A stretch of DNA of 18,203 nucleotides from Mageeibacillus sp. UBA1046 (GCA_002316595.1 DCDV01000028.1:33622-51824), one strand, 5' to 3'; numbered from the stretch's first letter, positions 8,151 through 14,675 are shown. The notes: generated by a model from the sequence alone, not told the origin. Numbers and translations: made by a program.

Positions 8151-8696
8151 TTAATATTTAGGTTCTAATAAGCCATAGTTGCCGTCCAGGCGTTTATATA
8201 CAAGATTCACTTTACCACTGTCAGGGTTCAGGAAAAGAAAGAACGTATGATCCAGAAGCTCCATTTGCAGCACTGCTTCGTTAGCGTCCATCGGTGCAAT
8301 AACGAAACTCTTGCGGCGAGTTATGATGGGCATCTCTTCCTCTTCTTCATCCAGTGCGAGGCTGGCCTCTATGTCGGCTATATATTCTCTCATATAGTCG
8401 TAGTTGCGGTTTTGCTTTTTCATGCGGGTCTTTTGCTTGCGGATCTGACCCTCCATTACATCAATGGCTTTTTGCAAAGACATGATAGCTTCCGGAGCAA
8501 TGGCCTCGGCGCGATATAGATGAGATCTAACTTTAATCGTAACTTCAGTACGGATGTCTTCGTGTTCGTGCTGGAAACGCACAGTTGCGTGTGCTTCATC
8601 GCCGAAATAGCGATCAAACTTCTGCATCTGCCTTCTTACTGTGCTCTCGAAACCTTCTCCGACCTTAATACCTATTCCATGGATATCAATAATCAT
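8151..8696 (-). CDS. hpf: Long-form ribosome hibernation promoting factor HPF
   Basis: Predicted 181-residue ribosome-binding protein of the long HPF class, which pairs 70S ribosomes into inactive 100S dimers in slow growth. The start at 8696 is preferred because AAAGGA lies eight bases upstream; an ATG three codons earlier overlaps that site. Residues 1-100 are the HPF/YfiA domain that sits in the decoding channel (HGIGIKVGEGFE, EVTIKVRSHLYRAEA, MSLQKAIDVMEGQIRKQK). An acidic linker with five consecutive Glu follows at residues 117-121. Residues 128-181 are the dimerisation domain, with the hallmark block VIAPMDANEAVLQMELLDH and DGNYGLLEP near the end. The gene has its own promoter and leader hairpins upstream and a terminator downstream, so it is likely monocistronic. 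Confidence 0.95.
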   Translation of the reverse strand: MIIDIHGIGIKVGEGFESTVRRQMQKFDRYFGDEAHATVRFQHEHEDIRTEVTIKVRSHLYRAEAIAPEAIMSLQKAIDVMEGQIRKQKTRMKKQNRNYDYMREYIADIEASLALDEEEEEMPIITRRKSFVIAPMDANEAVLQMELLDHTFFLFLNPDSGKVNLVYKRLDGNYGLLEPKY

Positions 8697-8711
8697 AAGG
8701 AACATCCTTTC

Positions 8712-8762
8712 TTGATCGTTAATGCGATCAAATTACTAGTTCTCAAAATTATTGCTGAGAAC
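8712..8762 (-). promoter_or_regulatory. Two consecutive inverted repeats in the hpf leader
   Basis: TTGATCG/CGATCAA (8712-8718 and 8725-8731, six-base loop) ends just upstream of the ribosome binding site. GTTCTCA/TGAGAAC (8739-8745 and 8756-8762, ten-base loop) lies next to it. Both would be inside the hpf leader RNA if the promoter at 8780-8808 is used. They could be operators or leader stem-loops that tune translation or mRNA stability. Neither has a U-run, so they are not standard terminators. Confidence 0.5.
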
Positions 8763-8779
8763 AAACTATGCTTGTTTTT

Positions 8780-8808
8780 ATTATAGCTGATTATTGGGAT
8801 CTTATGAA
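8780..8808 (-). promoter_or_regulatory. Probable sigma-A promoter of hpf
   Basis: A perfect minus-strand -10 TATAAT (8785-8780) has a 17-bp spacer to TTCATA (8808-8803), four of six matches to the -35 consensus. Transcription would start near 8773, giving a leader of about 77 nt that contains both inverted repeats. Confidence 0.6.
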
Positions 8809-8892
8809 TCATCTTTAAGCTGAAATTAGACATTAGCATGTAACTAAAACCTGAAGGCTTTAGTCAGCATCCTCAAGTCAACCTATTATGAT

Positions 8893-9004
8893 TGAAAACT
8901 GCGACGGCTTTAACGTCGATATAATTAGAAATCTGCGACGGCTTAACGTCGATCTCATATTAACGTGCAGCACTGAACGTCGATTTTATATAAAACCTGC
9001 AGCG
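8893..9004 (-). repeat. Tandem copies of the arsD-like gene's 3' end
   Basis: The minus-strand end of the upstream CDS (GCTGCAGG...TCGACGTT) is followed by about three diverged copies. The anchor AACGTCGAT (plus strand) recurs at 8912, 8945 and 8976, and CTGCGACGG-like or CTGCAGCGG at 8899, 8933 and 8997, giving periods of 31-34 nt. Each complete copy includes the segment that follows the real stop codon. The two outer copies also contain CGACG...CGTCG, which can fold into small hairpins. Confidence 0.75.
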
Positions 9005-9585
9005 GTCTTGGGTGATGTGCTTTCAGACAGAAAGCAGCCACGACAGGTAAAACAATCTTCCGAATTAAGACAGACAATTGTGCGTACTGTCTCACATGCC
9101 GCAATGGCCTGTATTTCAGCTTCCCCCTGCAAGTCCAGTCTGGATATTTCTAAACCGGTCCAGGCCAGAAAATCCTCTTGATCCGGATATGCGCCTGATT
9201 TTAGTATAATACCTTCAGATACTGTGAGCGGGAATTCCATACTTTCGCTGCCTTCAATACATTCCATGGCGGCAGGTTCGCAAACAAATGCTCCCGGATC
9301 CTGATTCAAGGCATAGTAGTTGAACTTGTGTCCTTGCTCCTTAAGCTTCTCACCGATTGCCAGCAAGCGCAGAAGCTTATTGTTTTCACCGGCATAGACC
9401 TGCCTGGGATTATCTTTGCCATAAATCCTGAAAGACTGCAGCTCCGGTTCTCTGCATGTTTTACAGGTATCGCTGCAGGTTCCCTCACCGGGCTTTTCTG
9501 CAAGATGATTCTTTTTAGTATAGATTTTGTCAGGAAAACATTTCACCAGCATCTTGTTGAGATTGAAGTAATCTTCTTTGATCAT
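8986..9585 (-). CDS. ArsD-fold cysteine-rich protein of unknown role
   Basis: Predicted 199-residue protein. Residues about 50-145 match the arsenic metallochaperone/repressor ArsD: a first strand SFRIY, a helix LLRLLAIGEKLKEQG, then NYYALNQDPGAF (ArsD has R/YNLNQNPxAF), a strand ending FPLTVSEGIILKSGAYP, and EDFLAWTGLE. The canonical ArsD metal loop CCxxxxC after strand 1 is absent; that place reads GKDNPRQVYAGENN. Instead cysteines cluster before the domain (Cys37-x3-Cys41-x2-Cys44) and after it (Cys172-x5-Cys178-x2-Cys181-x2-Cys184). No arsA, arsB or arsR lies nearby. A metal- or thiol-related role is inferred from the cysteines only. The start ATG is 2 nt after the stop of a 53-codon ORF, and its own ribosome binding site is weak (CTAAAG), pointing to translational coupling. 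Confidence 0.6.
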   Translation of the reverse strand: MIKEDYFNLNKMLVKCFPDKIYTKKNHLAEKPGEGTCSDTCKTCREPELQSFRIYGKDNPRQVYAGENNKLLRLLAIGEKLKEQGHKFNYYALNQDPGAFVCEPAAMECIEGSESMEFPLTVSEGIILKSGAYPDQEDFLAWTGLEISRLDLQGEAEIQAIAACETVRTIVCLNSEDCFTCRGCFLSESTSPKTAAGFI

Positions 9586-9587
9586 CT

Positions 9588-9749
9588 TTAGATAGTTTGA
9601 TTCAGAATGATTCTGATATCGTAATATAAACGAAATGTGGATATATCAATACTATCATAATAATTAAATTTGTTGATTAGTCCTTCGGTTTTACTATTTT
9701 GTTCTTTAACAGTTACAACACTGTTTGCCTTTTTCCCATTTTCTCCCAT
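9588..9749 (-). CDS. Small 53-residue ORF coupled to the arsD-like gene
   Basis: The ORF starts at ATG 9749 with AAAGGA eight bases upstream and ends with TAA at 9588-9590. The ATG of the arsD-like gene follows after only two bases. The product begins MGENGKKANSVV and is charged in its first half and Ile/Tyr/Asn-rich in its second half (about residues 24-53). It has no cysteine and no clear signal peptide or membrane segment. No family is recognised. The good ribosome binding site, the promoter-like sequence upstream and the tight junction make it a credible gene or a coupling leader peptide. Confidence 0.5.
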   Translation of the reverse strand: MGENGKKANSVVTVKEQNSKTEGLINKFNYYDSIDISTFRLYYDIRIILNQTI

Positions 9750-9788
9750 TCTCTATTTCCTTTCTAACAATAAATGATTAGCTTTTAT

Positions 9789-9817
9789 ATCGTATCACAA
9801 AATTCGCTCTGTCACAA
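9789..9817 (-). promoter_or_regulatory. Possible promoter for the small ORF and arsD-like gene
   Basis: On the minus strand TTGTGA (9817-9812) is spaced 17 bp from TACGAT (9794-9789); each has four of six consensus matches. A second TTGTGA abuts the -10, so the two TTGTGA copies could also be a direct-repeat operator. An alternative -10 is the nearby TATAAA. Confidence 0.35.
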
Positions 9818-9861
9818 TTTAAAAGGCTAATTCACGACATGATTAATCTACAAGCTTAAGA

Positions 9862-10018
9862 CTAACCAGTCTTGTTTTGAGCTTCTATCATCCTGATTAG
9901 AAGCTCCTCAATTCTAGTGCATTCATCCTGCTTATAAAGTAAAGAATTGGATCTTTTTCAGGCGTCTGTCTATTCCCTTCAGCAAAGATTGAAAAAACAC
10001 GTCCCCTGTGTCAATATC
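9862..10018 (-). pseudogene. Possible frameshifted gene remnant
   Basis: Two minus-strand reading frames abut with a coding-like composition. From 10018 to 9932 the frame reads DIDTGDVFFQSLLKGIDRRL and ends ...KKIQFFTL before TAA. In a neighbouring frame from about 9940 to 9862 it reads YKQDECTRIEELLIRMIEAQ and stops. Joined by a one-base shift they would make an amphipathic, charged helical product of about 50 residues. No ATG with a ribosome binding site is visible at the 5' end, and no family is recognised. It may be a decayed gene end or chance. Confidence 0.25.
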
Positions 10019-10109
10019 TAGTTATTACTGACGCCAGATCTATTCTATATCAGATATATAATTTAACAAATCCAAATCAGATAATGTAATTGTGGAAGTT
10101 AGTGAAACG

Positions 10110-10139
10110 TTGATATTTCAGGCAAAAGTAAAGTATTCT
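10110..10139 (+). promoter_or_regulatory. Probable promoter of the OPT transporter gene
   Basis: TTGATA (10110-10115, five of six matches to the -35 consensus) is spaced 18 bp from TATTCT (10134-10139, four of six to the -10). The leader to the ATG at 10237 would be about 90 nt. Confidence 0.5.
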
Positions 10140-10162
10140 TTTTAATAGTCCGGATAACTGTT

Positions 10163-10185
10163 GTTACATTTCAGGTATGTGTAAC
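10163..10185 (+). promoter_or_regulatory. Inverted repeat downstream of the OPT promoter, possible operator
   Basis: GTTACA-N11-TGTAAC forms a perfect 6-bp dyad about 20 bases after the predicted transcription start. The position suits a repressor roadblock. The regulator is unknown and no regulator gene is adjacent. Confidence 0.4.
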
Positions 10186-10236
10186 ACACGCTCACTTCAT
10201 TTAACACCATAAAATATCTAAAACGGGGACTGGATA

Positions 10237-11868
10237 ATGAGACAGAAGAAAACACGATCTGCATTCGAAGACTTGACTGCCCGCTCTATCCTGCTTACCA
10301 TTCTGGGGTCGATCCTGATTACGGTCAGTTCTCTTTATATAGCTTTAAAAATGAGCGCATTGCCCTGGCCGACAATTTTTGTCGCAGTCTTATCAATGAC
10401 TCTCCTGAAAGCAAGCGGCCGCATTAGCAAACGGGCTACCTCAATTCATGAGATGAATATTACTCAAACCGGCATGTCAGGCGGCGCCATGGTCGCAGGC
10501 GGCATTGCCTTTACCGTACCTGCCTTGTTTATCGCGGGTGTATATGAACCTTATGATGCCGCTGCCATGGATCTGGGCACCTGGCTGATGCCGAAATTCT
10601 GGCCGATCTTCTTCGTCTCTCTGGGAGGCGTAATTATTGGCACTGTGCTTTGCTGGATTTATCGCCCCCGCAATGTTGAAGATCTGGAATTGCCCTATCC
10701 TATCGGTGCTGCCGCGGCTGATACTCTGGAAGCAGGCGACGAAGGCGGTTTCAAAGCCTTTCTGCTGATAATATCCCTGGCTTTCTCAGCCCTCTTCGCT
10801 GTCATCCGCGATGTATGGGGCTGGATCCAGACTATCTACAGTTCCTCTATTGCTTTCTTCCCTGTCTCCATCTATATGTCTCCCCTAGCTATTGCCACCG
10901 GATACATAATCGGTTTTGCGCCGGCATGCTATTGGTTCGTAGGCGCCCTGGTCGGATTGATTATGCAGCAGGCAGGCGCCGCGGACGTTATTATGACTGC
11001 TGCGGTGGGGCTGATGGTCGGCGCCGGCGTCGGCATCATGATTAACTTTTTTAAGACCACCTTTGAGGAAAACAAAAAAAGACGGGAAGCAGAAAAAAGC
11101 GGCAAGCCTGTGTTCAGGAAAAATCGCAGCGGCCTGCTGCTATTGATAGCCGGCGCTGCTGCCTTTGTTATTACCGTTGTCGCAGGTCTATCTCCTCTGG
11201 TCTCTATTCTGGCCATGATAGGAGTAATTTTTGCGACTGCGATGTCATCAGTTATTACCGGCCAGACCGGCATAAACCCCATGGAGATCTTTGGCATCAT
11301 CATACTGTTGGCGATAAGGCTGTTCGTTACTGTCAGCCATGAGCATGCGATCTATATCGCCTGCCTTGTCGCAGTAGCCTGCGGTTACGCCGGCGACGCT
11401 ATGAATGATTACAAAACAGGCTATATGCTCAAGACCAATCCTAAGTCCCAGTTCGTCACCCAGCTGATTGGAGGTTTTACCGGCGTTCTCGTCGGAGTAC
11501 CTGCCTTCTTCCTGGTGATCGCTCAATATGGAGGTGTCGGAGCTGAGGTTGGTTTGCCTGCAGCTCAGGCTCATAGTGTGGCCGCCATGGTCAGCGGCAT
11601 TGGCGATCCTTTGATCTTTTCTGCCGCTTTGATTGCCGGCATGATACTTTATCTGTTAAAGATCCCCTCCATGATCATAGGCATCGGCATGATCTTAGGC
11701 CTGGGCATGTCTACCTCGATCTTCATCGGCGGCCTGATAGCTCTCGTTATGTCCGGGTTCAAGTCCAAAAAACTTGATACAGGCGGCAATATTATCGCTG
11801 CCGGCTTGCTGGGCGGAGAAGGAATTACATCGACAATAATTGCAATTATCACGATGTTTCAAGGCTGA
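10237..11868 (+). CDS. OPT-family oligopeptide/metal-chelate transporter
   Basis: Predicted 543-residue multi-spanning membrane protein of the OPT (oligopeptide transporter/YSL) family. It has about a dozen or more hydrophobic helices. The first (about residues 17-38) leads into the family-typical segment SSLYIALKMSALPWPTI, followed by a conserved INITQTGMSGG-like stretch (here MNITQTGMSGG, about residues 74-84). ELPYPIGAAAADTLEAG, around residues 149-165, matches the 'PxPxGxAxAxxL' signature of bacterial OPT members. A basic cytosolic loop (KKRREAEKSGKP) lies near the middle. Members move peptides or metal complexes with protons; the substrate cannot be read from sequence. GGGGA lies seven bases before the ATG. 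The MurT-like gene follows 113 nt downstream on the same strand, so co-transcription is possible. The 3' end shows a weak repeat of the stop region. Confidence 0.88.
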   Translation: MRQKKTRSAFEDLTARSILLTILGSILITVSSLYIALKMSALPWPTIFVAVLSMTLLKASGRISKRATSIHEMNITQTGMSGGAMVAGGIAFTVPALFIAGVYEPYDAAAMDLGTWLMPKFWPIFFVSLGGVIIGTVLCWIYRPRNVEDLELPYPIGAAAADTLEAGDEGGFKAFLLIISLAFSALFAVIRDVWGWIQTIYSSSIAFFPVSIYMSPLAIATGYIIGFAPACYWFVGALVGLIMQQAGAADVIMTAAVGLMVGAGVGIMINFFKTTFEENKKRREAEKSGKPVFRKNRSGLLLLIAGAAAFVITVVAGLSPLVSILAMIGVIFATAMSSVITGQTGINPMEIFGIIILLAIRLFVTVSHEHAIYIACLVAVACGYAGDAMNDYKTGYMLKTNPKSQFVTQLIGGFTGVLVGVPAFFLVIAQYGGVGAEVGLPAAQAHSVAAMVSGIGDPLIFSAALIAGMILYLLKIPSMIIGIGMILGLGMSTSIFIGGLIALVMSGFKSKKLDTGGNIIAAGLLGGEGITSTIIAIITMFQG

Positions 11869-11915
11869 TAACTGCAAGTCAGACGATAGGTTCAGAGGCT
11901 TTAAAGTCAGGTCTC
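11853..11915 (+). repeat. Weak tandem copy of the OPT gene 3' end
   Basis: GATGTTTCAAGGCT at 11853, spanning the stop codon, resembles GATAGGTTCAGAGGCT at 11885, and AAGTCAG follows in both copies. The period is about 32 nt with small gaps. The similarity is partial and could be chance, but it fits the same pattern at other gene ends here. Confidence 0.3.
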
Positions 11916-11981
11916 AATATAACTGAAAAGTCCGGCTGTCTAAACTCTTGAAAAATTATCAGGTCGGACAAGCTGACTACA

Positions 11982-13379
11982 TTGGCAAAGGAGATCAAGA
12001 AAATAAAACGCAATCCGCGATTTTACCTAGCGATAGCCGCAGCCAGACTGATCGGCGGGATTATCCAGCTTCTGGGCGGCAAAGGCTCTCATTGGCCGGG
12101 CAAGGTCGCTCTTAGCTTGTGTCCGGATTTTCTGGCCAGAGTTGCGAGACCGGAACTGGTGCTGGCAATTACCGGTACAAATGGCAAGACTACTACTGCA
12201 AATCTGCTGGCAGACTCTATGAAAGAGCTGGGCTATGATCTCGCTCACAACAGTTATGGCAGCAATATAAAAGAAGGCGTCACAACTGCGATAATTCAAT
12301 CCGCCTCGTTCTGGGGCGGCCCGAATATAAGCTGTGTCATCCTGGAAGTAGATGAACGTGCTTCGCGCATTATCTTCTCTGAGCTGGCGCCTGATTATCT
12401 GATAATCACAAATCTCTTCCGGGAGTCTTATGCGAGAAATGCCCATGTCGAGTTTATCTCCAAAGTATTGGAGGACAGCATCCCGGACTCAACGACTTTG
12501 ATTGTCAATGCTGATGACCTGATCAGCAGTCGCCTTCGCCAAAATAATATGCGCTATGCCTTCTCTGTCGACCGCCTGCCCGGCGAAGAAGAAGAGCTCC
12601 CCTGCCTGATTGATGATCTGCCGCTGTGTCCTGTCTGCCGGAGCAAACTCGTCTTCGACTTCCGCAGATATAATCATCTGGGCAAGGTGCATTGTCCTGT
12701 TTGCGGATTGATGAACCTTACTCCGGATTTCAGTCTTAAGGCTCATGATGACATGCTGAGAGTTCTGGTCAAGGGAGAAATTGAGTCTTACCCCGCTGCC
12801 GGCGAGACTGTTCAGGATGACTATAACGCCTTGGCGGCAATATCTCTGATGCGGGTGTTGGGGCATGATGCCGGTGAGATTGCTGAGGCTATGACCGGCA
12901 AGCAAGTGATTGCCAGTCGTAAAGAAATGATCCAGGCAGGCGAAGTGACAATTTTCCGAACGCTGGCTAAAGGCAGCAATCCGATCGCTGTCACCAGAGG
13001 ACTACATACCATCTTGCGTCTGCCGGGAACAAAAGCTGTCCTCCTGCTTTACGGCATCGGCAAGTCGAGCAGCAGCTATAGTGACATGACCGCCTGGTAT
13101 TATGACACTGACTTTGAGTTGCTGGCTGATCCTGAAGTCAGGCAAATAGTAATAACCGGCGCCAGAATGGCGGATCTTAAAGTGCGCCTGCTGCTCGCAG
13201 GCATTCCGGAAGAAAAACTGACGCTCTGTCAGGACAGCGCAAAAATCGCGGAGGCTGTCTCATTAGAACAGGATAATATCTGCATCCTGCACGAGCTGTA
13301 TGCCGAGTCACTGGCAGAAAAGACACAAAGTATCCTGGCGGATAAGGTTATGAAGGAGCGGGCGATAAATGAAAGTTGA
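11982..13379 (+). CDS. murT: MurT-like Mur ligase (lipid II isoglutaminyl synthase subunit type)
   Basis: Predicted 465-residue Mur ligase-family protein. MurT with GatD amidates the alpha-carboxyl of D-Glu in lipid II at the inner membrane face. Seen: the lead WPGKVAL, ATP-loop GTNGKTT at residues 65-71, LEVDE at 121-125, NADD at 176-179, and the MurT-specific zinc ribbon with Cys216-x2-Cys219 and Cys238-x2-Cys241 inserted in the central domain. The C-terminal DUF1727-like domain shows SNPIAVTRGL and WYYDTDFELL. The usual MurT TNLFRDQLDRYGE is changed to TNLFRESYARNAHVE, suggesting a subfamily. The start is unusual: TTG at 11982 lacks a good ribosome binding site, and the AAGGAG that follows precedes no ATG, GTG or TTG in frame. 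It overlaps the GatD-like gene by 11 bases, a sign of a coupled pair. Confidence 0.8.
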   Translation: MAKEIKKIKRNPRFYLAIAAARLIGGIIQLLGGKGSHWPGKVALSLCPDFLARVARPELVLAITGTNGKTTTANLLADSMKELGYDLAHNSYGSNIKEGVTTAIIQSASFWGGPNISCVILEVDERASRIIFSELAPDYLIITNLFRESYARNAHVEFISKVLEDSIPDSTTLIVNADDLISSRLRQNNMRYAFSVDRLPGEEEELPCLIDDLPLCPVCRSKLVFDFRRYNHLGKVHCPVCGLMNLTPDFSLKAHDDMLRVLVKGEIESYPAAGETVQDDYNALAAISLMRVLGHDAGEIAEAMTGKQVIASRKEMIQAGEVTIFRTLAKGSNPIAVTRGLHTILRLPGTKAVLLLYGIGKSSSSYSDMTAWYYDTDFELLADPEVRQIVITGARMADLKVRLLLAGIPEEKLTLCQDSAKIAEAVSLEQDNICILHELYAESLAEKTQSILADKVMKERAINES

Positions 13380-14052
13380 GTTTCTCTATCCAAAATTAAC
13401 AAATCTGCTGGGCGAGAACGGCAGCCTTAACCTTTTCGCGGAGATTTTCGGCCAGGACAATGTTGTCAGAACCTGCTATCCGGAAAGGCCGCGCTTCCTC
13501 AGCGAAGAAATAGCACTTGTATTCATGGGCGCCATGACAGAGCATACGCAAAAACTTATTTTGGAGCTATTGCTGCCCTGCCAAAATGAAATCCGAAACA
13601 GCATTGCTGCCGGACAGCATATTCTTTTCACCGGGAATTCTCTTGATCTTCTGGGAGAAGAAATAGTCTATGAGCATGTGGGCGCCGTACCTGCGCTTAA
13701 CCTCTACCCCTTCAAAACTTATACGAATCGCTATGACCGATATAATGATCTGGTTTACGGGCTCTTCGGGGAAATTGAGATGATCGGATTTATCTCTCAA
13801 TTTACACGATACGAAGGTGAAATGCCCGGGTTTATCAGCTCTGCACGAGGAAATTTTGGACTGCATGATAACAATCTGTTTGCTACTTCCCTGCTGGGGC
13901 CTTTAGTCATCACTTCTCCGCATTTCAGCAAATACCTGCTGGCAAGCCTCGGCTTAGATACCGGGCTGCCTCATGAGGAAGCTCTGCTCATCGCCTTCAA
14001 CGAAAGGAAGCGACAGATCAAGGACCAGGCGCCCAAACTGCTGGATATTTAA
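13369..14052 (+). CDS. GatD-like protein with replaced glutaminase residues
   Basis: Predicted 227-residue protein in the position and size of GatD, the class I glutamine amidotransferase subunit that supplies ammonia to MurT. The N-terminus EFLYPKLTNLLGENGSLNLF matches the GatD start. In active GatD the nucleophile lies in a CGGYQLLG-like turn; here the same place reads TGNSLDLLG, with Thr88 for Cys. The glycine-rich IGGGSDREQ loop reads MGAMTEHTQ (53-61). The YLHGP catalytic His turn reads SLLGP, with Leu176 for His, although SPHFSKYL, the equivalent of NPHLADYL, is kept. GFENHSGRT corresponds to GFISQFTRY. The protein therefore looks like a non-hydrolytic partner. It starts inside the end of the MurT-like gene, with GGAG about 10 bases upstream of ATG. 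The alignment is from memory and by eye. Confidence 0.72.
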   Translation: MKVEFLYPKLTNLLGENGSLNLFAEIFGQDNVVRTCYPERPRFLSEEIALVFMGAMTEHTQKLILELLLPCQNEIRNSIAAGQHILFTGNSLDLLGEEIVYEHVGAVPALNLYPFKTYTNRYDRYNDLVYGLFGEIEMIGFISQFTRYEGEMPGFISSARGNFGLHDNNLFATSLLGPLVITSPHFSKYLLASLGLDTGLPHEEALLIAFNERKRQIKDQAPKLLDI

Positions 14053-14070
14053 TCTCTTTGAGTTTGCAGG

Positions 14071-14176
14071 GTGCGCAGTGACTTATAGCTTGATCCGGTA
14101 TCTTTCTATACGGATATCAACAAGTGCGCAGTGACTCATAGCATGATCCAGTATCTTTCAATGCAGATATCCTCTG
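14071..14176 (-). repeat. 53-nt tandem duplication of the GNAT gene 3' end
   Basis: Copies at 14071-14123 and 14124-14176 share GTGCGCAGTGACT, ATAGC, TGATCC and GTATCTTTC with few mismatches. The right copy is the real gene end (DICIERYWIML then stop). The left, downstream copy would read DIRIERYRIKL then stop. The duplicated unit covers the last 12 codons plus about 13 nt of trailing sequence. Confidence 0.9.
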
Positions 14177-14675
14177 TCTCGTAGTAGGTTGTGCGTTCAT
14201 GTATTCCGCCATTTGCCAATATTGTGCGCTTGCTGCCTTCATTCTCTTGATCGCAAGTAATCAGGACTTTATCAAGGCCATGCTGTTTGCATACGGCAAG
14301 ACAATCTGCGAGCATCCGCTTCGCGTAACCTTTTCTTCTTTCGTCTGGACGAACAGAATAACCAATATTTCCTCCGAATTCTGCCAGGAACTCATTGAAA
14401 TAATGACGAAACTGAATCATGCCGACAATTTTATTATCTCTTTCACGCACATATATGAATTGCTCACTGGGAACCCAGTCATCAGGAGCGGTTTCTTCTT
14501 TTTCACTGCGCTGATTAAATTCCAGCCATTCGCGAATGTTTTCCATGCGTCTTAATGGACCCGAGCCATCCATGCCACTGCCGGCAGCAAGCATCTCTGC
14601 CCGAAAGGCTTTAATTTCATCTTCAAAAGAAATATCCGGTTTGATTAAAATACACTTATCCATTGAAGTTTTCAT
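14136..14675 (-). CDS. GNAT-family N-acetyltransferase
   Basis: Predicted 179-residue acetyltransferase of the GNAT fold. The acetyl-CoA pyrophosphate loop is seen as RRKGYA (residues 113-118; consensus Q/R-x-x-G-x-G/A), preceded by the beta4 strand IGYSVRP and followed by the helix KRMLADCLAVCKQ. A later strand LDKVLITCDQENEGSKR and ILANGG fit the C-terminal half of the fold. VGMIQFRHY (about 84-92) is the beta3 strand. Compared with 'YjaB/YhfO-like' uncharacterised members it has no obvious substrate clue; small molecules, antibiotics or peptides are possible. The ATG at 14675 follows a weak GTGAG. It is convergent to the GatD-like gene, 83 nt away. Its 3' end is duplicated in tandem. Confidence 0.88.
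   Translation of the reverse strand: MKTSMDKCILIKPDISFEDEIKAFRAEMLAAGSGMDGSGPLRRMENIREWLEFNQRSEKEETAPDDWVPSEQFIYVRERDNKIVGMIQFRHYFNEFLAEFGGNIGYSVRPDERRKGYAKRMLADCLAVCKQHGLDKVLITCDQENEGSKRTILANGGIHERTTYYETEDICIERYWIML

Larger units (their letters stand above)
9750..10236. other. Gene-poor AT-rich divergent intergenic region
   Basis: This 487-base stretch lies between the minus-strand small ORF and the plus-strand OPT gene. It contains the putative minus promoter at 9789-9817, a possible gene remnant at 9862-10018, and the plus-strand promoter and inverted repeat of the OPT gene at 10110-10185. The rest (about 10019-10109) shows nothing beyond AT-rich sequence. Confidence 0.5.

Noticed and set aside
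8893..9004. CRISPR-like array
   Set aside because: Periods are about 33 nt, but whole units including the 'spacer' part are similar, no cas genes are near, and the units derive from the adjacent gene end.
9602..9616. TCAGAA-N3-TTCTGA as an operator for the arsD-like gene
   Set aside because: The dyad lies inside the small upstream ORF close to the ribosome binding region rather than at a promoter; kept only as a remark.
9879..9906. GAGCTTCT/AGAAGCTC inverted repeat as a terminator or operator
   Set aside because: The loop is 12 bases, there is no U-run on either strand, and the arms fall in the possible coding remnant, so a regulatory reading has no support.
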